Assembly (NCBI GenBank): GCA_029449245.1
Contig: JANATF010000001.1
Coordinates: 744,001 to 808,000 of the forward strand
Direction of reading: 5' to 3'
Origin: Mortierella alpina
Lineage: Eukaryota > Mortierellomycota > Mortierellomycetes > Mortierellales > Mortierellaceae
DNA length: 64,000 nt
Numbering within the stretch: position 1 is the first letter of the stretch; each line of letters starts with the position of its first letter. Below the pieces are notes generated by a model, which saw only the letters and a list, made by a program, of their open reading frames with translations, did not search any database and had not been told where the DNA came from. Position numbers and translations under genes: made by a program. Shown here one piece after another: positions 34,458 to 45,456 of this stretch.

Positions 34458-36308
34458 GGCTGAGACGACGATGTTGGTGCGTCTGTGTGTGTGTTTGGAC
34501 CGGTAGAGCAGATTGGGAATGACAAGATCAGATGGCAGGGCAGGCACGTGGGCGTAAGGATAAGGACAGATGAACAGGCGCCAATGGAACACGAGTAAAG
34601 ACGAGGCAGAGTGGAGAGGGGCGGACTGCAATGAGGATGGTTGATGAAGCAGAAGAATGGATGTGAAGCAAAAGAAGAAGATCAACAGATTTCCACAGCC
34701 CAAGGATAGGATTCCAAAATGTGTACGTGAAAGTGTAGACATAGGCGTGCTTGAGAAGAAAATGCGCTGACCTTGTGAAGGACCTCGGTAGACCCACAGT
34801 GAATCTTAGAGCTCCCGTGGCATCGGTCCGATGTGGAGAGCGTTCCAGCGTGAAACTGGCGTCTCGATTGCGGCGGGTTACACGCGCCTGAAGATACGCC
34901 TGATGGCTTGACCGCCGATGCGAAGGCGCGCCTCAGCTCTGCGCCATGCCGGTTAGGTTGGTACGAGGGGCTTGGAGGCCAGGCGCTGTTGTCATTCCGA
35001 CAGGGCGGTACTTCCGGTGCTGTTCGAGCAGCTTACACTCCCTCCGCGACGGTGACGATCAGGAAGGCGCCGGGGGAGGGCGGGTGTTTATGGTTGTGTT
35101 AGGATGGTAGAGGGTAGGACGTGGTTCACTGACGACGTCGATCGAAGCAGGAGCTGGGAGAGTATGATACCGTTTGGTGGAGGCGATATCTGGCAGGGTG
35201 CAAGGTGCTCGCTGCATATATTCTAACTTGAGATGGTAACAGTGACCTTCGTACGATCTTCTATGCCGGTCCGGAGGGCCGAAGAGAGCTTGGGAAATGG
35301 CTACGAGCAGTATCCGTTGAAGGACGAGGACCTGAGGAAACAGTACGGGTGAGTGCTGAGATTTGGAGCGAAGGAAGAGGACATGCAGTTTTTCGGATAG
35401 AGTAGTGCTTACAATCAACGAGAGCTAATGAAATTGCTTTCTGGCAATGACGAGCATCAGCACGTACATCAATCCTTGCTGCATAGGACTCATCACTGCT
35501 TCTCTTTCACAAGTATCAACCTTTAATGTGATCACCGCCGAGGGGATGTATACAAAGAGTGAACTGACTGGGAGTCATCATTATGTAGCGCTGTGTAAAG
35601 AAGAGAAGAAAATGACAAACGGTATGTTGGAGTGTCCGCGACTTGGTTTGGCCTGATAGGCCAGCATGTTGGACAAGGCAGAGACAGATACGCGGAATGC
35701 CGCCATTGGGCGCGTACCTTACATTTTGGCTCGAGCCAGTTCGCGAGCGACAGACAGATCTAGAAAGGCAGTAGGCTGATGAGGTTTCGGGTGCGTGCCT
35801 CGCTAGTTCAGAGCGGCATTGCAAAGGCCATTGCACATACTCTTGCGCCTGGCAGACTCTAGTTCAGGGTTGAAAAGGGTCGACAGACGGGTGTATAAGC
35901 GTGTCAGTGACCTGGTGCGCTTGCTGCAAATACTATATAGATCCACCCTAGGCGAGAACTTCTGACCAACTGCCAAAGAGCACGGTGCATCCTCTTTAAC
36001 AAGAGCGGACATATCGCTTTGAGCCGAACCCTGTCATCATGAACGACCCAAGTGCAACCATCACACAAAGACATTCATCGCACCGGTCATGCATTAGCAC
36101 CGCCATGACATTTCCACAGACACCTGCTAATCCCGTCCTTCGTACACTACGTGAATTCTGTCAGTTGTGCAACCATGCTCTGTCTCTTTGCTTAGAGCGC
36201 TTCCTTTTGGATAGAGGCTGGCATATGTGAAGGTGGCACCCATAATTCTTATTGTTACGCACAGGGACACAAACTTGAGGTCAAAGCAAAGTCACTGCCT
36301 GACCGCTC
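34458..36308. other. Intergenic upstream of PHKA; left flank of U2 copy B
   Basis: No gene recognised in 34458-35950; it includes a short (GT)n run near 34485. From about 35960 it is the diverged partner of 10190 onward. Confidence 0.4.
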
Positions 36309-36318
36309 ACTATAAAAG
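36309..36318 (+). promoter_or_regulatory. TATA element of U2 snRNA copy B
   Basis: ACTATAAAAG at the same spacing from the RNA start as in copy A, with identical surrounding sequence. Confidence 0.6.
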
Positions 36319-36349
36319 ACGGCCTACCTCGCGAAGAGACTTACTCTTC

Positions 36350-36532
36350 ACCGCTCTAGCTTCTGGCTAAGATCAAGTGTAGTATCTGTTCTTATTATTC
36401 TAATCGAATAATATGGTTGGCTACGGCCACCAACGATTAACTTCATTTTTGACTGCAGTTGGCTCCAGCTCTGGCTTGCTATCTGTCCAGCGGGTGTCCT
36501 CGGTCTTGCACAACCTTCCGAGTTGCACGCCC
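36350..36532 (+). ncRNA. U2: U2 spliceosomal snRNA, copy B
   Basis: 183 nt with the same U2 signature as copy A: GGCTAAGATCAAGTGTAGTA, the stem IIa hairpin, the ATTTTTGA Sm site and stem-loop IV. It differs from copy A by two single-nucleotide deletions: one A in the single-stranded linker before the Sm site and one T after stem IV. Neither touches a paired or protein-binding element, so both copies look functional. Confidence 0.94.
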
Positions 36533-36679
36533 TATGCAGTATCTTCTTATCTCATGAAACAAACAAAACAATGTCAAAAATGACTCTGTAACAGTGATTC
36601 CTTCTGCATTCAAGAATTAGAAGGGTAAGAGTCGGGCCTGTTTTCAGGCGTCCATTTTCTGCTAGAACTATGGCAAACG

Positions 36680-39092
36680 TTTATAATTGCACTTCAAGTA
36701 GCTCGGACGATCGTGCTCGCTCGGGACAAGCCCACCGTACCAGCAGCATCGCATTATACGCATTTCGGTACTAGTCGACGGGCATTTGCAAGAATAGGCC
36801 CTAATCTGCCCATAAGAGGCGCCATAAGGTTACTATGGACCATACGCGGGTGCCTGGGATTTCAGGAACAGTGGGCCAATGCTGCATATTTAGGTTTGTG
36901 TGCGGTGCAAACTATATATAATGCTTCATAAACACCATGCAGCGCGCCACAGAGTCCTACCGGATCGCCTTGAGTGCCTAGCACCGTTACCAAGGGCACC
37001 AGGTAGCCAACGTAAGTCCCAGGGCTCTCGCTCTCAGATTGTAACGTATGACCACAGCTTTGGAGTGCGACTTTGCTCATTCAGTTTTTGGTCATTCCAA
37101 CTACGTTTCTCGAACCCTGGAAGCGTGCTGCATCACGCCCGGCACTCTTTTCTTAGTTTGCTCATCTTCGCAATCTGGTCGCGGAATCGTCTCGTTCGTC
37201 AAGGAGAGGGCTCTTTTCGATGGCGAATCTTGCCGATTCTTGAAATTGGTTATAAATGCAATTCAAGCAGCTGGGACGATCGAGCCTGCTCTGGACAAGC
37301 CCACCGTACCAGCAGTATCGTATTATAAGCACTTCGGCACTAGTCGATAGCATCTGCAAGATTCGTCCCTGATCTGCCAATAAGAGGCGCCATATGACTA
37401 TGGCCCATATGCAAGTGCTTGGGATCTCAGGCACAGTGAGCCAGTGCATTTTTTAGGTTTACGAGCTGAGCAAAATGACATATAATGCTGCAGGAACACC
37501 ATAGAACGCCCCATAGAGTCCTCGCAGATAGCACTAAGTGCCTGGCACCGCTACCCAGGCCACTCGGTAGCCATCGAGAGCCATTACGGCTCTCAAAGCT
37601 CTCTCATAGCATCTGGCCTCAGCTTTGGAGGCGACCTTGCTAATGCAGTTTTTGGCGCCTGAATCATCTCGGCGCCTTTCTGGCGCCCTGAGAGTCTGCT
37701 ACATCACGCCAGGCACTGTTTTTTTTGTTTGCTCATCTTCACCATTCGCGTTGCGGAATCGACCCATCCTCAAAGGCAGAGGGCCGATTGCGAAGGCGAA
37801 TCTCACCGATTCTTGAAATTAGTTATAAATGCAATTCAAGCAGCTCAGTCGATCGAGCTCACTCTGGACAAGCCCGCTGTATCAACAGTATCGCATTATA
37901 CGCATTTCGGTACTAGTCGACGAGCATTCGCAAGAACCGGCCTTGATCTGCCAATAAGAGGTGCCATATGGTTACTATGGACCATACGCGGGTGCCTGGG
38001 ATCTCAGGCACAGTGAGCCAATGCTGCATATTTAGGTTTGTATGCTGTGCAAACTATATATAATGCTTCATAAACACCATGCAGCGCGCCACAGAGTCCT
38101 ACCGGATCGTTTTGAGTGCTTATCACCGTTACCAAGGGCACCAGGTAGCCATCATGATTCCGGAGGCTCTCTCTCTCAGATTGTTACATATGGCCACAGG
38201 TTTGGAGCTCGACTTTGCTAATTCAGCTCTTGGTCATTCCAACTACGTTTCTCGAACCCTGGAAGTGTGCTGCATCACGCTCGGCACTCTTTTCTTAGTT
38301 TGCTCATCTTCGCAATCTGGTCGCGGAATCGTCTCGTTCGTCAAGGAGAGGGCTCTTTTCGATGGCGAATCTTGCCGATTCTTGAAATTAGTTATAAATG
38401 CAATTCAAGCAGCTCAGTCGATCGAGCTTACTCTGGACAAGCCCGCTGTACCGGCAGCATCGCGTTATACGCATTTCGGCACTAGTCGACCGGCATTTGC
38501 AAGAATAGACCCTGATCTGTCAATAAGATGTGCCATATGGTTACTATGGCCCATATGCGCGTGCCTGGGATCTCAGGTACAGTGGGCCAATGCTGCATAT
38601 TTAGGTTTGCATGCTGTGCAAACTATATATAATGCTTCATAAACACCATGCAGCGCGCCACAGAGTCCTACCGGATCGTTTTGAGTGCTTATCACCGTTA
38701 CCAAGGGCACCAGGTAGCCATCGTGAGTCCCAGGGCTCTCGCTCTCTCTGATCGTTATCGTATGACCACAGCTTTGGAGCTCGACTTTGCTAATTCGTCA
38801 TTTCAACTACGTTTCTCGAGTCCTGGAAGTGTGCTGCATCACGCCCGGCGCTCTTTTCTTAGTTTGCTCATCTTCGCAATCTGGGTCACGGAATCGTCTC
38901 GTTCGTCAAGGAGAGGGCTCTTTTCGATGGCGAATCTTGCCGATTCTTGAAATTAGTTATAAATGCAATTCAAGCAGCTGGGACGATCGAGCTTGCCCGG
39001 GACAAGCCCACCGCACCAGCAGTATCGCATTATACGCATTTCGGCACTAGTCGACGAGCATCTGCAAGAGCTGGCGCTGATCGGCCAATGAA
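36680..39092 (+). repeat. Tandem array, about 570-bp unit, four units plus a partial fifth
   Basis: The landmark GGACAAGCCC(A/G)C(C/T)G recurs at about 36724, 37293, 37866, 38435 and 39000, giving periods of 565-573 bp. Each unit contains GTTATAAATGCAATTCAAG, a GCATTTCGG(C/T)ACTAGTCGAC block, and, in three of four, CTATATATAATGCTTCATAAACACC directly before an ATG. Units are roughly 85-95 percent alike by eye, and unit 2 is the most diverged. The array begins right after the U2 copy B flank and stops abruptly near 39092. It looks like a local satellite. Confidence 0.88.
38079..38642 (+). other. 187-codon ORF spanning one whole satellite unit
   Basis: Opens at ATGCAGCGCGCC just after a TATATATAA element and closes at the TAA inside the next TATATATAATGCTTCATAA, so the ORF is exactly one unit long. 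The same frame is broken in the other units (for example a TAG after 14 codons in the unit starting at 36937), and unit 2 has ATA in place of the ATG. The peptide (containing NYVSRTLEVCCITLGTLFL) matches no family and has no clean signal peptide. It may be chance; I list it because it is the only intact copy. Confidence 0.3.
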
Positions 39093-39340
39093 AAAGTGTT
39101 GTTGAGGGTTGATATGTGCTTTTGTTGGCGAATGTTTGTCTATCGGGGTGCGCTGTGAGTCTCTGACACGCGAGCCATCTCGCAGCGCGAAAGCACAGTA
39201 TCGCGCCATTTGGAGGAATACTGTGAAGTGACCATCAGACCATGGCACATGCGAGCAACTAGGTATCAATATCATTGGTGCTTTTGATAGTGCCGACGGG
39301 GTGGAAGCTTGCTTTATTAACAAAATGCAGCCCAAATTCC

Positions 39341-39348
39341 TATAAAAG
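39341..39348 (+). promoter_or_regulatory. TATA box of the small secreted-peptide gene
   Basis: TATAAAAG, 81 bp before the ATG at 39429. Confidence 0.6.
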
Positions 39349-39428
39349 AATAGTCGAACCGTGCCACGCAGATCTGCACCAGCAGTCTACAACCTAAAAA
39401 GACCTTCGGCAGGAACACTCTATCCGCC

Positions 39429-39602
39429 ATGCTCTTCAAGACCATACTCTTCGCTTTCGCCGTCACTGCTACCACCCACGCAGCCCTGGACTCACAGGCA
39501 CTCATTGTTCATGAAGTCGAGGCCAGCAAGATCTTTCTCCCTGGTGGCGGCGTCATCGACATCCGTGTCCCAGGCGGTGTTCGAGTTTTGAGCACTGAGT
39601 AG
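39429..39602 (+). CDS. Small secreted peptide with a C-terminal repeat cut by TAG
   Basis: 57 codons with a strong TATA box upstream. The signal peptide is MLFKTILFAFAVTATTHA; the mature part is about 39 residues with the repeat EASKIFLPGGGVIDIRVPGG. The stop is TAG at 39600-39602. The very next in-frame codons encode a second copy of the same repeat (EASKIILPDGG..., then FPGGTRV) and end at TAA 39684-39686. The TAG stands where the first repeat has Val (EVEASK against E-stop-EASK). This is either a secreted peptide shortened by a nonsense change or a read-through gene of 27 further codons. The family is unknown. Confidence 0.6.
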   Translation: MLFKTILFAFAVTATTHAALDSQALIVHEVEASKIFLPGGGVIDIRVPGGVRVLSTE

Positions 39603-39686
39603 GAGGCAAGCAAGATCATTCTCCCTGATGGTGGGTGTGTCATTACCATCTACTTTCCAGGTGGCACGCGAGTCTATGATGTTTAA
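39603..39686 (+). other. In-frame extension after TAG: second repeat unit
   Basis: 27 sense codons followed by TAA, collinear with residues 31-57 of the upstream peptide (consensus EASKI-LP-GG-VI-I--PGG-RV). The frame is unbroken between the TAG and the TAA. Confidence 0.6.
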
Positions 39687-39850
39687 GAGAAGGGAAGGAA
39701 GATTTCTTTCGCGGGTGGGCATTCTTCTATTCGTAGCAAAGTTGCAGCGCGAGGTGAAGCTTGCATACCATAGCCACATAACTGTTGGATATGCCATACT
39801 CTGGACGACGCCAGATCAGTCAGTAATAAACAGGCAAAGACAGGTAATCT

Positions 39851-41021
39851 TTATTTGCAGTACCTGTCTGACTTGAGCTTTTCTCTCCTGTCAAGCAAGG
39901 CTTCTGAGAAGCGCCCTTCCTTCTTGGCCATTTTCAGCTCGCCAATGGCTTCCTCTGATACTACCACACGACCATGATTCCATGTCTGAAACTTGCGGCT
40001 ATTATTCATAAGAAGGGCAGAGTTGAATACATACATTGCGGGCAACATGGCAGTACAAGCATTTGAAGGTGTAGTATCGTTGCTGTAGGGCTTACCTTTG
40101 GTCAAACTCATAGTCTCTAGTGGCAATCTTGACCTCTGTTGCCTTCTTTGTCTTTTTCCGGTGCTGTGCCTGGATCTTTGCTTGAAAGGTTTCGCAGAAT
40201 CCAATCACCTCGGAATCCGCTCTGATCTGGAAGCCTGTTGTCGTTCCCCTGCCCTCCACGGCTGCGACCTCGTCCACACTCAGAAATTTGCCGTAGTGGC
40301 TCTGTAGAGCGATGCCGCCTTCCTCGTCTGCTTTGATGACTGCTGTCCATTCTTCCTGCATACCGATCGCCTCTGTGTCGGCAGACACGATACCAAATTT
40401 GTCAGAGCTAAGGTAGCGGCCATTGAAGGCCTTGAGTGTTAGCCGATCCGAGTCTGGGATCATGGTTGCGACAAAGACTTGGCGCACAGCTGCTGGTTCT
40501 GCGTGTTCGAAACTGACGAGCTTGCTGCCGCTGGAACCTTCCTCTATGGGTGGCCCTTCGAGGGGTCCCATGGAGACCTTGTCCTTCTCATCAATCAACA
40601 AGCACGAGGGTGGATCCGATGAGAACGTGAGAAAGATGGGGCCGCCAAGATCAGTAAGAGTCTTGACCGGAACCCAACCTTATGATTCGCAATACGCCAA
40701 TGGAAAGTCAGAGAGGTTAATTCGCTGCCGTTGGAGTCCAGTGCGGTTGTGGGAGGTGGCTATAGGTTGGTAAGCGTACCTTCTGCATTTGCATTCGAGC
40801 TCTCCTCCTGGACGTCGTCCTCGGCTTTTCTCTTTTTCTTTTTGCTGTATTGACGTTCAAAAGGAATCCATTGAGGTTTGAGTGAATGGTGAGCTGCTTT
40901 GTCATTGCTTCGGATATGCGCCTGCCTGGATGGTGCTTGTGAGCGCTGAGAAGCCTTACGTTTTTGTAGAGTCGCCCTTGAAGCTGAGCTTCTTCTTCTT
41001 GACGGTGTAGTCGTCTCCCAT
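39851..41021 (-). CDS. FRG1: FRG1 homologue (fascin-like/actin- and RNA-associated)
   Basis: Four exons: 41021-40960, 40844-40780, 40678-40096 and 39998-39851, giving 285 residues (258 in human). The start MGDDYTVKKKKLSFKG and lysine-rich KKKKRKAED segment match FRG1. They are followed by GWVPVKTLTDLGGPIFLTF, LKAFNGRYLSSD, ALQSHYGKFLSVDE (repeats of the fascin-like beta-trefoil) and the family-specific end ALLDRREKLKSDRYCK. Relatives are nuclear/nucleolar, co-purify with spliceosomes and can bind F-actin. The gene is head-to-head with KDM8, with 122 bp between start codons. Confidence 0.93.
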
Positions 41022-41143
41022 TGTTTCCTGCGTGGTTGTGAAGCGAAGTGGTGGATGGAAGTGAGCGTGAAGTCTTCAGCAATTGGTAGAAATAAGAAAA
41101 AAAACCAAGTATTTTGTTGTCCCAGTCTCCCTGATCCCTTCCA
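41022..41143. promoter_or_regulatory. Bidirectional promoter FRG1 / KDM8
   Basis: 122 bp between two divergent ATGs, so both core promoters and 5' UTRs must overlap. A run of A/AAAAC near 41097-41105 is the only marked feature; there is no TATA box. Confidence 0.6.
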
Positions 41144-42639
41144 ATGTTGCATGAACTCGCTGAAAAGCTCCACCTTATTTTGGGTAGCCCTGGTTCTGGT
41201 AAGTTGCCTGGCCCTCTGCAGGTGCACAGGATACCCAAGTCGAGGCAACTTCAGCTGACCACATATGTGGCTCGATGCATCTAGGAATCACAGCAGCCTC
41301 CTGCGGGCATGCCACGCTGAAGGCACTGCAGGAAGCCAGAGCGACATTAACAACGTGCCTGGAAGCAGACTCAAGTTCGTCTAGTGAACTCCAATCACTC
41401 ATTCTCCAGGCAGATGTCTTGCTGGACTATGCGCACGAGATGCTTCATGCCTACCCATACCGGGAGGTCCCTGCATGCTGGCGCGAGTTGTATACAGACG
41501 CAGGGATTCTGAAAGCAATGGCACTTGGACTCTTCGACTCTCTTTCAACCCCAGAGAGATATTCAGCATCAAAAGTCGACCCAATAAAGTTGGCTATTGC
41601 AGCTTGCGACAATGTATTGGTCATGGCTGGAGCTTCGGGAGCCGGAAGAAAACAGTTTGTCTTTGATCTGATCAACGCCCTGGAGGAACGAATCCAAGGC
41701 CGAGAGGACGCACCTGAGCCTTCTGCAGAAAAGAGGCAAAAGACCAAGGCAACACCCGCCAAGCTGGGCGAGGAACCGGTTCAGGGTCCATTTCCCGATA
41801 TCAAGCACCCCATTCCTCGAGTACAGTTGCCGACTATGGATGACTTCCAGAGACATGTCCACGGCCTGTCTTGTTCTGGCGAAGCAACACCTCTCATTAT
41901 CACAGGAGCAATAGACCACTGGCCTTCGAAGGAACGATGGACAGACTTGGATACGCTATGCCGGACAGCAGGACCAGATCGCCTCGTTCCGATCGAGATT
42001 GGCTCTCAGTACACGGACGATCAATGGACACAGAAGCTTGTCACCATACGCGAATTCATACAACAGTACATTGTTCGGGATGCAACATTGCAGAGCGTAG
42101 ATAATGCTAGCGAGGAGCTTGGGATGCCGATCGGATACCTGGCACAACATGACCTATTTGAGCAGATTCCTCGGCTAAGGCGAGATATTGACATTCCAGA
42201 CTACTGTATGATTGAGACCCGGGATCAAGAAGGATACCATCCTCCAGACGATGTACTATTGAATGCATGGTTTGGCCCTCGCGGGACGGTATCGCCAATG
42301 CACACGGATCCGTACCACAATTTGCTGGCACAGGTAGTGGGCAGGAAATACATTCGTTTGTATGCGCCCCAGGAGACGTCAAAGCTCTACTGCTATGGAG
42401 CGGGGTCTCTGGCGGAAGCGGACGAGACGACAGGCGAGGAGGGCAAGGAAGCAGCCATGCTCAGCAACACGAGCCAGGTGAATGTGGAGCAGCCGGATTT
42501 AGACCAACATCCTTTATTTTCAGAAGCGCAATATGTCGAAACAATCCTGGAACCCGGCGAGCTGTTGTATATACCCTTCCAGTGGTGGCACTACATCCGA
42601 TCCTTGTCCACCAGCTTCTCAGTTAGTTTTTGGTTCTGA
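41144..42639 (+). CDS. KDM8: JmjC-domain oxygenase, KDM8/JMJD5 type
   Basis: Exon 1 is 41144-41198 and exon 2 is 41285-42639, giving 469 residues. The 86-bp intron has a GTAAGTT donor, a CTGAC branch site and a TAG acceptor; using the nearer CTGCAG would make an implausible 23-nt intron. An N-terminal helical region (to about residue 150) precedes the KDM8 core: PLIITGAIDHWP, a disordered link, NAWFGPRGTVSPMHTDPYHN and PGELLYIPFQWWHYIRSL. The 2-oxoglutarate/Fe(II) ligands are His358, Asp360 and His454. Animal JMJD5 is an arginyl C3-hydroxylase, earlier reported as a histone demethylase or clipping enzyme; the substrate here is inferred. All catalytic residues are present. Confidence 0.92.
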
Positions 42640-43038
42640 GATGTGGTGAAAGTGGGATGAAGCCGTTAGACTTTCTCTTGTCGCATATTCAGTAGACTCT
42701 ATATGGGAGAATAAACGACGTGTTGAGAGTCGATCTACCTTGAGTAGAGTATGGAACAGCCATGCTGAACGAGCTCCGGTGTTTGTCGAAAGCATGGGGA
42801 GGACCCTGGTCATGATGGTTGAGCTGTGTTGTGCGCCGCAGGACAAGACTGCTCACGGGGGCCTGAACTTTAAAATGGGCCTCGTCCCTCTCCGCTTTTA
42901 TCTTCGTGCCTTCGCTTCTTTCTTCCACACACTCCTCTCGCTTCCCTCTCTTCTATCGACAAAACACACTCCCTCGCCCACCACTCGCTTCCCCAATACC
43001 CACATACCCAAAGACCAATAAAAGAAACAAAGGAAACC
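42640..43038. other. Intergenic, aminopeptidase promoter
   Basis: A strongly CT-rich tract (about 42905-43010) directly precedes the aminopeptidase ATG. No gene is seen. Confidence 0.45.
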
Positions 43039-45059
43039 ATGGTGCGCCTCTCCCTCTCAGTATCTGCTGCATTGTTGCTGGTTGCCTCTGCTGCTGCACA
43101 GAACACCGCCACGCACTGGGAGTTCGTCGATGCAAAGTCACCCCAGACCAAGGAGTTCCAACCTGCCTGTGGCAAGGAGCTCCGCGGTATCTATGAGGAC
43201 CTGTCCATCTACGCTGTTCCAGCTTCCTGCCAAATCAAGACCAGTATGCTCCCTGCTGAACATATGTACTCGCAGCTCACCGTCCTCGAACGTCAGCAGC
43301 TTGAGGGCGACACTGAGCAGCATGTCGCCGACTGGAACAGGAAAGTGAAGGAGGCAGTGGCTGACTTTGCTGTCGAGACCAACGGCGATGTTCCTGAAAA
43401 CAGCTCTGGCCAGCTTCCGTACTTCAACCACCGTCAGCGTCGCAAGTTCTGCCGCCTCACAACGATTGACCTGCCCACGAGCCAACCTCGGTCCCGTATC
43501 CTCATAGGATCCAACTGTGCTGCCGAGGAGACCACCAACCTGATCGACTTTTTGCCCTCCAACACTGAGATCTTGCCCGTCAGGACCCAGGGCTCTGTGG
43601 CCCCCCTCAGCAGTTTGCCCTTGAACCACCCGATTCTGGAGAAGAGCAAGAACCTGAAACACCGCCAGTCCCTGCAGGCCATTGTGGACAAGGTCGATGT
43701 CAAAGAAATGGAGCAGGATGTTACCTGGCTCTCTGGCGAGGCTGAAGGCAGCCCCTTCATTACCCGCAGCTCAACTTCGAAGCAGAGCCTGGAGGTTGCG
43801 CAGTGGATCAAGTCGCAGTTTGAGAGCTATGGGTGCCACACGGTCGAGCTAATGCACTATCAGTCCCGCTTTGGGCCGAATGTCGTCTGGTATGTCGTTC
43901 TGTCGCTATGTCGCTATGCACTCTTGGGCTATCGCCTTGCAGATGGACACACGCACGCACCCATCCGTCCTCTCTTTTCCTCTTGTCTTCTTTTCATCAA
44001 ACCAAATATGGAGCTGAATCAAGCGACACCCGCTTGAAATTGCGTTCTGCACCACTAGCTTGTCTCCTAACGTGCCCCTTTATGTCCCCCACGGTATCTT
44101 GGCACGGTTCGACGCACACTAGCACATTCACGGGAACGGAGCATCCTGAGGAACTTGTTATTATTGGCGCACATCACGACAGCCGTGGTTCGTTCTTGAA
44201 CCCCCGTGCTCCTGGCGCCGACGACGATGGCTCGGGCTCGAGCATGCTGCTCCAGGTAGCACGACTGATCAAAGCCAACAACCTCTCCTTCGGGCGCACC
44301 CTTATCATCTCTGCCTTTTCTGGAGAAGGTACTGCTACTCCCTCTCGATGATTTGCAGCGAGGCTGGATTTGCTGGATATGCTGAACATGTTTTTAATCC
44401 TTTTTTTGTTCTTGCGAATGTGTGCCATCCAGAGCAAGGCTTGTTTGGATCTGCGGCCTTGGCCAAGAAGATGAAGGCGGACGGCAAAGTTATCACGATG
44501 ATGATTCAGGGAGTAAGCGATCCGCCATGTGTTTGATATTCCTTGGAATCGTTAGTCGACCTGTCACGACTTTTTGTTTTCCTCATGTTTGCTGACATGT
44601 GTTATCTTTCATCTAGGATATGCTGGCCTACCGTAAGCCTGGCGAGCCCATCCAGGTTGCATTCCCTGCTCGCTACCATACTCCCGAGCTCACCACATTG
44701 CTGCACAATGTGACTGAGCTCTATGTTCCTGAGGCGGTCGTGGGTGTCACCGGCGCTTGCTGCTCTGACCACCAGGTATGACCCTATATTCCTACCGCTC
44801 ATTTGCTCGTGTGAATATGGCGCTCTTGGATGACGCGCACTGACCCCCCTGTGTTTCCGTTGCAATGCACCCGTAGTCATTCTGGGAGGCAGGATTCCCC
44901 GCCACGGCGTTCTTTGAGCGCAACGGGCCCATTGCGGACCCCAAGTACCACAACTCGGGCGACCTTGTGTATCGCGAGGGCTATGACTTTGCGCAGCTGC
45001 GTGCGTCGACCAAGGCCATGCTTGCGTCGGCCTTTGAGGTGGCGGATGTCAAGCTGTGA
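43039..45059 (+). CDS. Secreted M28 zinc aminopeptidase
   Basis: Five exons: 43039-43889, 44123-44328, 44433-44512, 44617-44775 and 44877-45059, giving 492 residues. Residues 1-21 are a signal peptide (LLLVASAAAQ). A long N-terminal prodomain (to about residue 240) precedes the M28 core. Zinc-site landmarks are all present: GAHHDS (His301), PGADDDGSG (Asp317/318), SGEEQGL (catalytic/ligand Glu352-Glu353) and KYHNSGD (His457). A disulphide pair is likely at GACCSDHQ. It resembles fungal leucyl aminopeptidases that trim peptides outside the cell. The first intron is the weakest call: the junction gives NVVCTFTGTEHPEE, which matches family spacing. Confidence 0.9.
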
Positions 45060-45456
45060 GTGAGGCTGTAGATTATTCAAGTTGTTTTCCAGTCGTGGCT
45101 ACACATAGTTGCCCATATGAAAAGTATGAACAATATTAAGCTTCGCGTGCTCCTGCTTTTTTTTCCCTGCCTTTGCGACTCTCTCCTGTTTCAGTCCCCA
45201 CGGCCATTTTGCATCCCCTTTATCTTCCCAATCCTCCACCATCCCATCCCTCCACTCCTTCCACTCCTTCACATCGCCTCTCCACCCTTCAATTCCCTCT
45301 CTTCAATCCTCTCTTCAATCCCCTCTTCATCCGCATTCTCGTCATCCTCAGCACTCGCGTTCCTCATCCCCCTTTTCCTCCGCGTTCTCGCGTTCCATTC
45401 ATCACAGGCAATATTCACGTCTGATCCTCCATCCGCAGAATACAACCACTTGCGCC
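45060..45456. other. Intergenic, CT-rich promoter of the coiled-coil gene
   Basis: About 250 bp of almost pure pyrimidine (45180-45400) with repeated CCTCCACTCCTTCCACTC-like motifs directly before the ATG at 45457. No TATA box and no gene. Confidence 0.5.

Larger units (their letters stand above)
35960..36670 (+). repeat. Dispersed duplication carrying U2 snRNA, copy B
   Basis: Direct-orientation partner of 10190-10900. The outer flanks are well diverged while the core with the U2 gene and promoter is almost identical. Its right end runs directly into the tandem array. Confidence 0.85.

Noticed and set aside
36680-39092. CRISPR-like or LTR interpretation of the tandem array
   Set aside because: Units are long and contiguous without spacers, and no terminal inverted dinucleotides, primer-binding site or reverse-transcriptase ORF is present.
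1-41021. Idea that the Acinus-like gene, U2 genes and FRG1 form a splicing gene cluster
   Set aside because: They are separated by many unrelated genes on both strands; nothing in the sequence links them.
41199-41221. A 23-nt intron in KDM8
   Set aside because: It closes in frame, but the alternative acceptor at 41284 gives an 86-nt intron with a proper CTGAC branch site, also in frame.
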